Source of the DNA: Lingula anatina
Lineage: Eukaryota; Brachiopoda; Lingulata; Lingulida; Lingulidae
DNA length: 38,426 bases
Assembly (NCBI RefSeq): GCF_001039355.2
Contig: NW_019775425.1
Span: forward strand, 254,384 to 292,809
Direction: 5' to 3'
How positions within the stretch are numbered: position 1 is the stretch's first letter; every line of letters begins with the position of its first letter. The notes beneath the pieces were generated by a model, which was given only the letters and a program-made list of their open reading frames with translations, was not told the DNA's origin and ran no database searches. Both the position numbers and the translations under genes were made by a program. Shown piece by piece: positions 22,401-29,101 of the stretch.

Positions 22401-22844
22401 GAATGTGTATTCTACATATGTCTACATATTTTGCAATTAACGCTATTCTTAATATTTATTTTATTTTTATTCCTTTCTTTCCAAAGATAAAAATCCTGAT
22501 TTGTGGTTTGATTTTTTTTTTCGGAACGACGACTGAAGGCGATTTTTCACCTTTAACTTATATTTTACTTCAAACTCCAGCAATTTCAGTAAACATAAAA
22601 ATAACTTCACTGCAAGAGACCAAAACACAACCGGCCAGGACATTCGCTGGGGGAGGGGGCGGTGGTTTCTTTCTCAGTTTAAACACTTCACCGATTCTTA
22701 CACAAGGCCACAACAAGTAATTAGTAAGTCACACACTCAGCTCTACATATGATGTTAATAAATCAAGTAAACGATGCCTTCTTACCAAGTTCTCTCATAT
22801 TCGTTTTCCCACGTGTATCCTTGGTCTACTTCGTCGTCCGCCAT
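7408..22844 (-). CDS. GTF2H2: General transcription factor IIH subunit 2 (p44/Ssl1), spliced gene with two exons not located
   Basis: p44 is a core TFIIH subunit that contacts and stimulates the XPD helicase in transcription initiation and nucleotide excision repair. Exons read on minus, given as plus coordinates in gene order: 22786-22844 (ATG at 22844), 22062-22176, 21058-21163, 20494-20599, 20194-20284, 19738-19825, 19097-19173, 18555-18585 (31 bp), 11441-11544, 10607-10709, 8501-8540, 7408-7563 (stop). All junctions are GT-AG with matching phases. The vWA-type domain shows [26 protein letters not shown] and [11 protein letters not shown]; the zinc-finger part shows [19 protein letters not shown] and the RING-like FCIDCDVF...SCPGC. 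About 358 residues are visible, against about 395 in human. A phase 0-0 exon (about 29 codons) is missing at the N gap, and a phase 1-2 exon (about 22 codons) is missing between 18555 and 11544. A TRIM gene lies in that intron on the other strand. Confidence 0.95.
7564..8500 (-). other. Last GTF2H2 intron
   Basis: It is AT-rich and holds a poly-G/GGT-rich tract at about 7899-7935. No gene is supported inside. Confidence 0.6.
8810..10295. mobile_element. Non-autonomous DNA transposon with perfect 26-bp terminal inverted repeats
   Basis: The left end at 8810-8835 starts CGGTAATTCTCCAATCTATA and the right end at 10270-10295 is its exact reverse complement. Both are flanked by TA (8808-8809 and 10296-10297), a Tc1/mariner-like duplication. 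GTTCGTA motifs recur inside both ends. The 1.49-kb interior has no transposase. It includes a short direct duplication (CAAGACAAGACAACATCG at about 9139 and CAAGACAGGACAACATCG at about 9177) and an AAAC-rich tract near 9630. It lies in a GTF2H2 intron. The superfamily is uncertain; the TIRs are well supported. Confidence 0.85.
10446..10470. repeat. Poly-A tract
   Basis: A run of about 24 A in a GTF2H2 intron. No retroelement body was recognised next to it. Confidence 0.8.
11090..11425. repeat. Degenerate GGATGGATA/ACAGATGG-type tandem repeat
   Basis: Blocks such as GGATAACAAACAGATGGATA, TTAGGCAGAAAGGTGGACAA and CAGATGGATATGA recur about every 55-65 bp, ending next to GTF2H2 exon 11441-11544. 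The minus-strand ORFs through it (Ser/Cys/Leu/Pro-rich, about 133 codons) come from the repeat and are not genes. Confidence 0.85.
11552..11585. repeat. (AAAAT)n pentanucleotide microsatellite
   Basis: About six tandem copies of AAAAT lie just upstream (on minus) of the GTF2H2 exon at 11441-11544. Confidence 0.9.
12103..12359. mobile_element. Near-complete palindromic MITE, PIF/Harbinger-like, with TAA target duplication
   Basis: The element starts GGCTTCGTTCACATGCAATG and ends with its reverse complement. It is flanked by TAA at 12100-12102 and 12360-12362, and GG...CC ends with a TWA duplication are typical of PIF/Harbinger. The two arms of about 115-125 bp pair almost end to end, including a long GC-rich part (CCCGCCGCGTAATTACTGGC). 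Only a few small mismatches occur, around GCGCTATC versus GACATACCGC. The centre is a short ACTTATAGTA duplication. It lies in the GTF2H2 intron that hosts the TRIM gene. Confidence 0.85.
13651..17390 (+). CDS. TRIM-family RING / B-box / NHL-type protein, 3' truncated
   Basis: There are two exons: 13651-14007 (119 codons) and 16131 to the break near 17390 (about 420 codons), joined in phase 0 by a GT-AG intron. Exon 1 encodes a C3HC4 [12 protein letters not shown], then CLHTYCRHC and FKCSVC. This implies E3 ubiquitin ligase activity. B-box 1 spans the junction (CVVC..., [12 protein letters not shown]). B-box 2 follows ([20 protein letters not shown], then CRDC and DHDDH). A coiled coil covers about residues 225-290. 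Then come NHL-type beta-propeller blades ([48 protein letters not shown]). No filamin repeat is obvious. The frame ends in an N and a poly-G run at 17390-17404, with no donor site, so later blades are lost. The gene lies inside a GTF2H2 intron on the opposite strand. The exact TRIM orthologue is not assigned. Confidence 0.92.
14587..14609. repeat. Poly-A tract in the TRIM intron
   Basis: A run of about 23 A within the only visible intron of the TRIM gene. Confidence 0.8.
15358..15493. mobile_element. Short MITE/foldback with CCCTCTACCAGGG ends and TA target sites
   Basis: Two arms of nearly 55 bp are inverted copies. The left arm starts CCCTCTACCAGGGTGAGTGA and the right arm ends with the reverse complement, apart from rare mismatches (GTGAGTG versus CGAGTG). 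The outer flank is TA on both sides (15356-15357, 15494-15495). The spacer is about 25 bp with a GATA-type repeat. It fits a mariner-like MITE and lies in the TRIM intron. Confidence 0.8.
15561..15908. mobile_element. 348-bp TIR element with possible TTAA target duplication (copy 1)
   Basis: The ends CTTAAAGCAATAATAACTCT (15561) and AGAGTTATTATCCCTTTAAG (to 15908) are inverted repeats, 21 of 23 bases matching over the full TIR. TTAA occurs at both borders (15562-15565, 15904-15907), as in piggyBac-type insertions. A second, partial, inverted copy lies at about 33184-33349. Copy 1 contains an extra perfect palindrome (TTAAAATCTCTTAAGAGATT core, 15708-15733) that copy 2 lacks. Confidence 0.75.
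17391..17470. repeat. Poly-G run after an ambiguous base, then ATC-rich repeat
   Basis: An N at 17390 is followed by an uninterrupted G run, then CACCATAAGGATCATAGTGG and a short (ATC)n tract. A related block, CACCATAGGGATAAGATTGG, recurs at about 17516. This is low-complexity sequence that the assembly probably handled badly. Confidence 0.7.
17560..17860 (+). mobile_element. 3' end of a CR1/L2/jockey-type LINE
   Basis: A plus frame ending at TAG 17743-17745 reads the typical LINE ORF2 tail: [19 protein letters not shown], then [14 protein letters not shown] short 3' UTR follows and ends in an AATGAATAAATGAATAAATA repeat, as in CR1/L2-like elements. Only the last 70 or so codons remain. It sits just downstream of the broken end of the TRIM gene. 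Confidence 0.8.
19403..19562. repeat. Imperfect inverted repeat in a GTF2H2 intron
   Basis: CAGATCTTTTAGCACTAACA with CCACAAATTAACCAACAC on the left pairs with TGGTTAATTTGTGGGTGTTG and CCAAAAGATCTGGG on the right. It is flanked by an AATA microsatellite (about 19576-19616). It is probably a MITE remnant; the borders are not resolved. Confidence 0.55.
20309..20388. repeat. 22-bp tandem repeat upstream of a GTF2H2 exon
   Basis: Three units of about 22 bp share TATCCAGCACAATGYRTAAG. They lie about 30 bp upstream (on minus) of the exon at 20194-20284, close to its branch-point region. Confidence 0.85.
20803..20969. mobile_element. MITE-like inverted repeat, about 167 bp
   Basis: The left end CTAACTTCATGGGGACTCTT and right end AAGAGTCCCCATGGAGTTAG are inverted repeats with one mismatch. 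Weaker pairing continues inward (AATCAGATTAACA with TTAACCTGATT). The interior is non-coding. It lies in a GTF2H2 intron. Confidence 0.7.
21369..21551. repeat. Tandem repeat of about 150 bp abutting the N gap
   Basis: AAGTTAAGTTCATTGTAAGG before GTAGGTCAAAGGTCAAT (ending about 21401) recurs as AAGTTCAGTTCATGGTGAAA before GTAGGTCAAAGGTCAAT (ending 21551). The second copy runs straight into the Ns, so the array was probably not resolved by the assembler. Confidence 0.75.
21552..21634. other. Assembly gap (83 N)
   Basis: Unknown sequence inside GTF2H2 between the exons at 22062-22176 and 21058-21163. The missing phase 0-0 exon of GTF2H2 most likely lies here. Confidence 0.98.
21635..21765. repeat. 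GC-rich 9-bp repeat block with an inverted match to 21219-21240
   Basis: Five or six GGAGCCGGC-type 9-mers stand out against AT-rich surroundings. Beyond them, CTGGTGGTACAAT (about 21748) is the inverse of ATTGTACCACCAG (about 21219). The two sides may be the ends of one repeat element that surrounds the tandem array and the gap. Confidence 0.6.
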
Positions 22845-23144
22845 GTTTACATTTGTGTTGTCAATGTAAATAACGAATAGTTTCGTAATAATTTTCAGAT
22901 GTAACATTTAGCAAAAATTAGATTATTCATCAAAATTTATCTATATAGTGTTTTAAAATATATGTTCTGCATGTTAATTTTTAAAAACCAAAATATTACT
23001 TTCCATGGCTGTATACGAAATAAAATATAGAAAAATTTGTGTCTTTGCGTCCGAGAACGAAGGGTGACATCTACGTTCGCCTCCTTGAATTTTGCCTTAG
23101 GAAGATGCCGTAGTCAATTTGTTAATCTGTATCCCAGTCGCAGA
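22845..23144. promoter_or_regulatory. Candidate bidirectional promoter between GTF2H2 and OPA1
   Basis: The start codons of GTF2H2 (minus, 22844) and OPA1 (plus, 23145) are divergent with 300 bp between them. The segment is AT-rich near GTF2H2 and has a more GC-rich, CpG-containing part near OPA1 (about 23050-23100). No TATA box is convincing. Two housekeeping genes head-to-head at this distance commonly share a promoter; this is inference. Confidence 0.5.
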
Positions 23145-26100
23145 ATGTTAAGAATTCTTCGTGGTTCTTTTGGGTAAGCAAATGTGACTTTTGAGCTCAT
23201 CATTCTTATGTGGACCATGGCATGCCGCATTGCAGACCAACGTGACATTTCAGATTTCAGTTCCGACGCAATCGAAGGCTGTTTCTTGAGTTCGCTGACG
23301 AAATTTAAGTAGAACGTTAACGTGCATCTAGTCATCTCTTTTGCTTTTATACATTTGTGATATATTATTTACCAACATGCAGACTGATGCTATGATCAAA
23401 TACATCAACTTCTGGGTCGGTTTTCGAAAAAAAATTTACACATAAAAAAACGCCATTTTTTAACCTTCTTACACTCACTGCACGAGCAGAATTTTTGTAA
23501 AGAAGACATTCTGATGTTCAACCTACATTTTAAAAAGTCTACCCTTTATAGTATATTTGTACCTGTCAGTGCCATTACTGTTGCAGCAACCAATTTTCAC
23601 ATTTAGAAACAAATTAAACTTGATAAAAGTCAAAAATTAAGAAAATAAATTCATTGTTTTCCAGCCCTGGCTGCCAGGCATGCCTAAAGAATCACATGAA
23701 GGCGTGCGCGGATGCACAGAAAACACTGGCCCACAAGAGGGCGCTACTTACCTACACTGGTTTGGCGGGGAAGAACTCTGCGCTACACTTTACACAGAAC
23801 CACCAGCCCTCAGGGTATAGGCAAACCACTTCATCCTTGGGGTACACTAGGAGTGTTCTGTTAAAGAGCACATTACTATCAGTTGGGGGTCAGTATTTTT
23901 TACTGTAGGTCTGTGTGCTTGTTATCCCTGCACTTTTGGGACAAAAGTCGGGGATCATGTTATTTAGTATTTTTATGATTATTATTATTTTATGCCTTAT
24001 TTTTTGTTATTTTACTGTGGAAGACCCCAGTATTTTCCCATTGTAAAGATCTTACTGTTTCAATGTATTTTGCCTCATCATATAGTTAAGAAAAAGGTTT
24101 GAAAAAAAGATTTCACAGTGTAACTTTTTTCTTTAAAGAATTGTACAATAAAGGAGTAAAATTTTCAAGAGAAGGTACAATTCTAGGAGCTGGATTAAAA
24201 TGGTTTGCAGTATAATTTCTGATAGTGTACTAGTAGTCTGTTTTTCAGGTGTTAGACATGTGAATACCAAACAACAGTACAAAATACCAAAGGTGCTGAA
24301 GATTGGCCAATCCACAGTGGCAATGGGACGCGGGCTGATAACACTTGTACTGGGAACTGCCACCACACTCATAATAGTGAAGGTGATCTTCTTTCATGAT
24401 AATATGACTGTTCAGTTTTTAGATTTTTGTTTTATTTCTTAACTTTTAAATTAGATATATGTTGAATAAATGGAAATTTTGCTTTTCAGATTTACTTAAT
24501 TTCTCAGGCATTATTATTTTGGAATAATATATTATTATTTGATATATTTTAATTCAGTTAGTATAATATTTAAAAATTATGTTTTGGAATTTTAATGTAT
24601 GTGAAAACAGTTATTATCATGATTATCATTATGGATTTAAAGATGAACTTTCAGTTCCAAAATAGATATGTTGGAAACATGGTAGAGATTTAATATTTTT
24701 AGTTGCACTAGCGTTGGTAAAGTCCTTAACCTGTTTCAAGATAAAACAAATAAAGGCAGCAACCTCTCCAAAATCTTTGAAAGTCCATCCCAGAGATCAC
24801 AGCATAAACAAATGTCTTGTGTTTTCCAAGATTAATACGTAATATATGATTGTATATTAATTTTTTTCTCTCCATGTAGACATATGTATTATGGAAAGAC
24901 AAGGTACCAGATATGGGCTGGGTGAAACCTACCATGGAGAAGTGGAAAAGCAACACGGTGAAGTCTCTGAGGACGGCTTCGGAGATTACTTCAAGGACGT
25001 TGGCCACCATGTCTAATGATGCTGCCAGTCTAATGGTAGGAATGAAATCTAGGGGTGGAATGAAGGGTGTGAATTTTAAGTTCTCCAACTATTTTTTTTC
25101 CTGTGTCTGTAACATTTTTGTCACTTACCTCTAAAAAAACTTAAAGTTAACTGTATGTTCATAAAAATAGAGTGTCACCTGTGTTATGTTTTTAATACCT
25201 GTATTATGGTAGTGACTCAGTTGTTTCAATGGGGAAAATTGTGAATTTCACAAATATAGTTTTTTTTTAATTATTTTTAAGGCATAAATTCATAAAATTA
25301 GAACATTTCTGTTGAGTAATAGCAACCAAAATGAAAAACAGGCTACGAGGCTTCCTAGAACTACACAGAAATATATTTTCAATGATTCCAAAATTGTGTA
25401 ACAGAAAGATTGATATTTATTTCTCCCCCCCCCCCCCTTGAAAGTCATTACTGTAACATAACATTTAATTACTTTTTTACTCCAGGTCACCGTAAAGAAT
25501 AATTTGCCAGGGTTGTCATCTCTGAGGGATGCTTTAGAAAATATGTCAGACAAGGGAGAAATAGGTAATATTTTTCTCTTTTTTCCTTGGGAGCATTAAT
25601 GTAGCACTTGTCATACAACTGCTGGGCTCAGTTTCATCAACATTGGCTAACACTGGCTATGGATAAAATTGGTATCTTCTTTTCAGTTATCTGGAGAATA
25701 GAGTAATGTTTCACAAACACTGGAATCTTCTTTTGTCTCTGACATTAACATCCAGTGGTTACATATTGCTGTTATCCTCAGGATAACTGTTCAGAGGATA
25801 ACAATCCTATCCAATGGACAGCATTATCCATAGGACACCAGTATTCACTTGATGAAATTTAATAGGCCCAGTGGGGAAGGAGTTTTGAAGTACATGATGT
25901 CAACTACTGTAGCCATAATCAAAGTTGCTTTTTAATGTGTTTAACCTAGTTGCTTTTACTCATTTGACCTTTGTGCACATGGACTTTTTCCCTTTTTTTG
26001 ACCCCAATTTGAAAATTGACCTCGTTGAGATTATTTAGAACAGCGGACTTACAGATCTACGAATCAAATATGGCAGACCTGCTTAAATGCTTGTTGTGTA

Positions 26101-28105
26101 ATCCTCACGTGGAATCTCTTCAGTATATAATTGGGAATTGAGCAGCAAGCTTCTTAGTGGGTCGCCATATTTGATCTGCAGATATGTAAGTCCGCTGTTC
26201 TGAGTGCGCACATTGTGTCATGTGACCTCTAAAAATATAACCTTGCCCTTATTTGTTACTATTTTGTATATATTTCACAGGGAAGAAGCAACATTTAACA
26301 ACCTCAGGCAAAGGTTTGTAGAATTCAAGAATCAAGAGAGAAGTTAGTTATAGAACATATAATATATTATTTTTTATATTCCTCAGATTTTTTTATGTCT
26401 AAAGTAACTAAGTAAGATTTGAAATATGTAGTTCAACGAAAAATTTTGGTCATGTTTAAATGATCTCATTTTAAACCTGCCATTAAATTTGGCAGTTTAT
26501 CTCAATGACTTTCTTACTGTGATTCAGAAATTGGAGACTAACTTCAAATTTGAGTGCTGTTCATTCAAAATTATTAGTTTCTAGATTTTTAGATTTAAAA
26601 ATAAACTGTCGCAAAGTAGTTGTATAATTTCTTGAATTCTGCACCTGCTCTTACCAAGCCTGTGTACTTTTTCTACAGTGCTTGTGGTGGCCTTGTGTGT
26701 GCTACATACTATTTATTTATTTATTTATTTATTTATTTATTCAGTTATTTATATATTTATTATTATTATTTGCATTCACAGCATATACAGTAGTAAAGCT
26801 CAGTTGCCCTGTCATATAAAATTTATTTAAAGAAAAGTTACTTTAAAGTTTCATATGAAGTCAAATCTTTACAACTAAACCTGACCAAATGTCACCATTT
26901 AGTAACATATAAAATATTAACTTAAAGTGAACTACTTCCCACATTGGCTACTTATCAAAAGTAGATATTTGAACAGATGTTTTCTGCTTTCTTTCTGTGC
27001 TTTGTGTGTCATTTTAAAGCTATTTTTGGCTGACCTATTTATTTAATAATATTTGGTTTATTTGTTGGCATGTCGACATTAGAGTCGTATAACAAACTAG
27101 TAAAAGTGGTTATGTGTGTTACAAGGAATCTACTCTCGCTTCATATGTAACTTTAAAGTTTGTAAACAATATAACCATGCGCCCTTTTTTCGTTTCACAA
27201 AGATTTAAGGAAAAATACCCCCTCCCTTTAAAGAATCTTAAATGAGTAAGTTGCTTTCATCAAAAGAACCACAGACTACTTGCTGTATATTTTGTGGTCT
27301 CATAATTATTTTATGTTAATCTGACAGATTTAACCTTAGACACTCCAGGATCAATTTCTGTATTTAATGCTATGGCAACTCCAACAGATTACGACAAAGC
27401 TGCTGAAAAACCAAAGGTAGGCATATTGTTCTTTCTTTTTTTATTTAGGGAACAATTATTTGTTAGTCCAAGTGTTTTCACATGGTTTTAGAACACTCCA
27501 ATTTTGAAGCAGTAATTATCATTTAGCAATGGGGTAACCATGCTGTTTTCTAAGAAGTGGGTTTTAAAATAAATACCAGAATTCAATTTGATAGTGATTC
27601 AGTTAATAGCAACATTTTCAGATTAACGGTGTTGGCCATTCAATTGAACAACTTGACCTGATTATTATTTCAGAATCTCCAGTGAATACAAGTGAGATAA
27701 TAAATAATGAGTCTTCTTTCAAAATTTAGTCTGTAGTATTATAATATATAAGCTTACTCTTCATGTTTTTTATTTTCTGTTTGTTATTGATTAATCGATT
27801 TATTCATTTAGCTTAATAAATTAATTTATATATTTCAGGAAAAATCATTTTTAAGTAATTTTCCTGAAATAGAAAAATTAATTTATTAATCTAAATAAAT
27901 AAAAAAAAAACAAATAAATAAATAAATGAAAATCCTTTCACTTTAGACAGAGAAACAGAGGCTGGAGGCAGCCCAGGAAGAGATGATGCAGGTTCAGCTG
28001 AGGTACCAGAAGGAGGTTGAGAGATTGGAGAAAGAAAACAGGGAGCTGAAGAAACAGCTGTTGCTACTGAAATCACAGAAGACGGGCAAAAAGAGGACCA
28101 TGAAG
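23145..28105 (+). CDS. OPA1: OPA1-like mitochondrial dynamin GTPase, N-terminal part only
   Basis: OPA1 fuses inner mitochondrial membranes and shapes cristae. The exons are 23145-23173, 23665-23888, 24249-24382, 24880-25035, 25486-25564, 26281-26313 (33 bp), 27328-27416 and 27947-28105. All are GT-AG with consistent phases, giving about 301 residues. The start MLRILRGSFG followed by a basic region (KNHMKACADAQKTLAHKRA) looks like a mitochondrial presequence. A membrane segment follows (MGRGLITLVLGTATTLIIVK), then VLWKDKVPDMGWV, like the human YDQWKDMIPD-type stretch. The last exon is a coiled coil: QVQLRYQKEVERLEKENREL, closely resembling the human segment before the GTPase. The GTPase, middle and effector domains are absent. 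The intron after 28105 runs into a 159-bp tandem repeat and an N at 28814, then VWDE exons. Exon 1 and 2 sequences are poorly conserved in the family, so they are less certain. Confidence 0.88.
25622..25871. mobile_element. MITE-like element, TTTCATCAA-type inverted ends
   Basis: The left end CTGGGCTCAGTTTCATCAA and right end TTGATGAAATTTAATAGGCC followed by CAG are imperfect inverted repeats about 250 bp apart. The interior contains more inverted blocks (AGGATAACTGTTC, GAGGATAACAATCC). It is non-coding and lies in an OPA1 intron. Confidence 0.6.
26037..26201. mobile_element. 165-bp MITE in an OPA1 intron
   Basis: The left end AGAACAGCGGACTTACAGAT and right end ATATGTAAGTCCGCTGTTCT are inverted repeats. 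The pairing continues through AATCAAATATGGC and GCCATATTTGATC. The ends are sharp and the interior is non-coding. No clear target duplication was seen. Confidence 0.75.
26709..26765. repeat. (ATTT)n microsatellite
   Basis: Several tandem TTTA units followed by ATT-rich sequence, in an OPA1 intron. Confidence 0.85.
27800..27901. repeat. Long AT-rich hairpin just upstream of an OPA1 exon
   Basis: The left arm (TTAGCTTAATAAATTAATTT, then ATATATTTCAGGAAAA) is the near-complement of the right arm (TTTTCCTGAAATAGAAAAAT, then TAATTTATTAATCTAA), with a loop of about 15 bases. It ends about 45 bp before the exon at 27947. Confidence 0.75.
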
Positions 28106-28300
28106 GTGGGTAGAGCTTGAAATTGGGGATTGATAATGAAAGATAAGAAAGTAAAGGCATGACTGTACTTGCAGCCTTGGCATAAATGAAACTGATTTAA
28201 AATTAGATGCAGTGTATTGCAATCTCTTTGGCGACATTTTGTAGTAACAGCTGTATTTTTTGAAAAAAAATTTTTTTCTATCTGTCTTTCCATAAATTTT

Positions 28301-28330
28301 TATGTACAGACACAGATGTGTCTGTACATA
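28301..28330. repeat. Near-perfect 30-bp palindrome
   Basis: TATGTACAGACACA pairs exactly with TGTGTCTGTACATA around a 2-base centre. A GTCGCC hexanucleotide repeat follows at about 28349-28378. Confidence 0.85.
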
Positions 28331-28348
28331 TTGCCATCACCTGCGTCT

Positions 28349-28378
28349 GTCGTCGCCGTCGCCGTCGCCGTCGCCGAT
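28349..28378. repeat. (GTCGCC)n hexanucleotide repeat
   Basis: Four to five tandem GTCGCC units. This is a local GC-rich island within the last OPA1 intron sequence visible here. Confidence 0.8.
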
Positions 28379-28470
28379 CATGTCGCCGTGCACTTTCAGC
28401 GTTAACACCATAAGCGGAAGACAGTTTTACTTTTTGGTTTTATATTAACAGAGCTGACTAATATTCATAA

Positions 28471-28813
28471 AACGCAGGTCAAGTTCGAAAATCAGCATGA
28501 TCGGGCCATTATTGAAGAATTTATGCTGTTTTTTCACTTTTTAGCATATATGCAACACTGTTAACACATTTCAAGGAAAACCGATAGGCCTGTTGTCATG
28601 AAACTCACAGGAATAATCAATCTTACTAAAACACAGATCAAGTTCGAAAATCGGCATGATCGGGCCACTATTTTAGTAGTTATGCTGTTTTTTCACTTTT
28701 CAGCATATATGCAACACTGTTAACACATTTCAAGGAAAACCGATAGACCTGTTGTCATGAAACTCACAGGAGTAATCAGTCTTACTAAAATGCAGGTCAA
28801 GTTCGAAAATCAG
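28471..28813. repeat. 159-bp tandem repeat ending at an N
   Basis: The motif CAAGTTCGAAAATC recurs at 28480, 28639 and 28798, an exact 159-bp period. The full units are about 90% or more alike and include GCATATATGCAACACTGTTA and GACAACAGG-type blocks. The third unit is cut by the N at 28814. Confidence 0.93.
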
Positions 28814-28921
28814 NAATACTCCTAAATGCAATCTGACACACACCTTGAAAACGGGTAGTGTGGTCCGATATACCGGTGAATTCTGGATCATTCGGTGCCG
28901 AGTCTGGTAGTTGGGTAGACC
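28814..28921. other. Single-N scaffold junction and short unique segment
   Basis: An isolated N ends the 159-bp repeat. The following 107 bp (AATACTCCTAAATGCAATCT on) match neither the OPA1 side nor the VWDE duplication, whose homology starts near 28922. It may be a scaffold join or a rearrangement breakpoint. Confidence 0.6.
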
Positions 28922-29101
28922 TGTACATCATATCATGTTTTTAAGTACTGATCAATTGCTGGAAACAAGTTACATTTTGCGTAAAAAAAATCGCATAAAT
29001 TAGAATTAAATGATGTTTCTGAAAAACCCTTAAATGGTAATGAAGACCGTTTTCCTTATTGTTCCTACCCATATAAAACATGTTCACCCTTTTACCGTAA
29101 G

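Noticed and set aside
23114-23335. 73-codon minus ORF upstream of GTF2H2
   Set aside because: It overlaps the OPA1 first exon in antisense and shows no family similarity.
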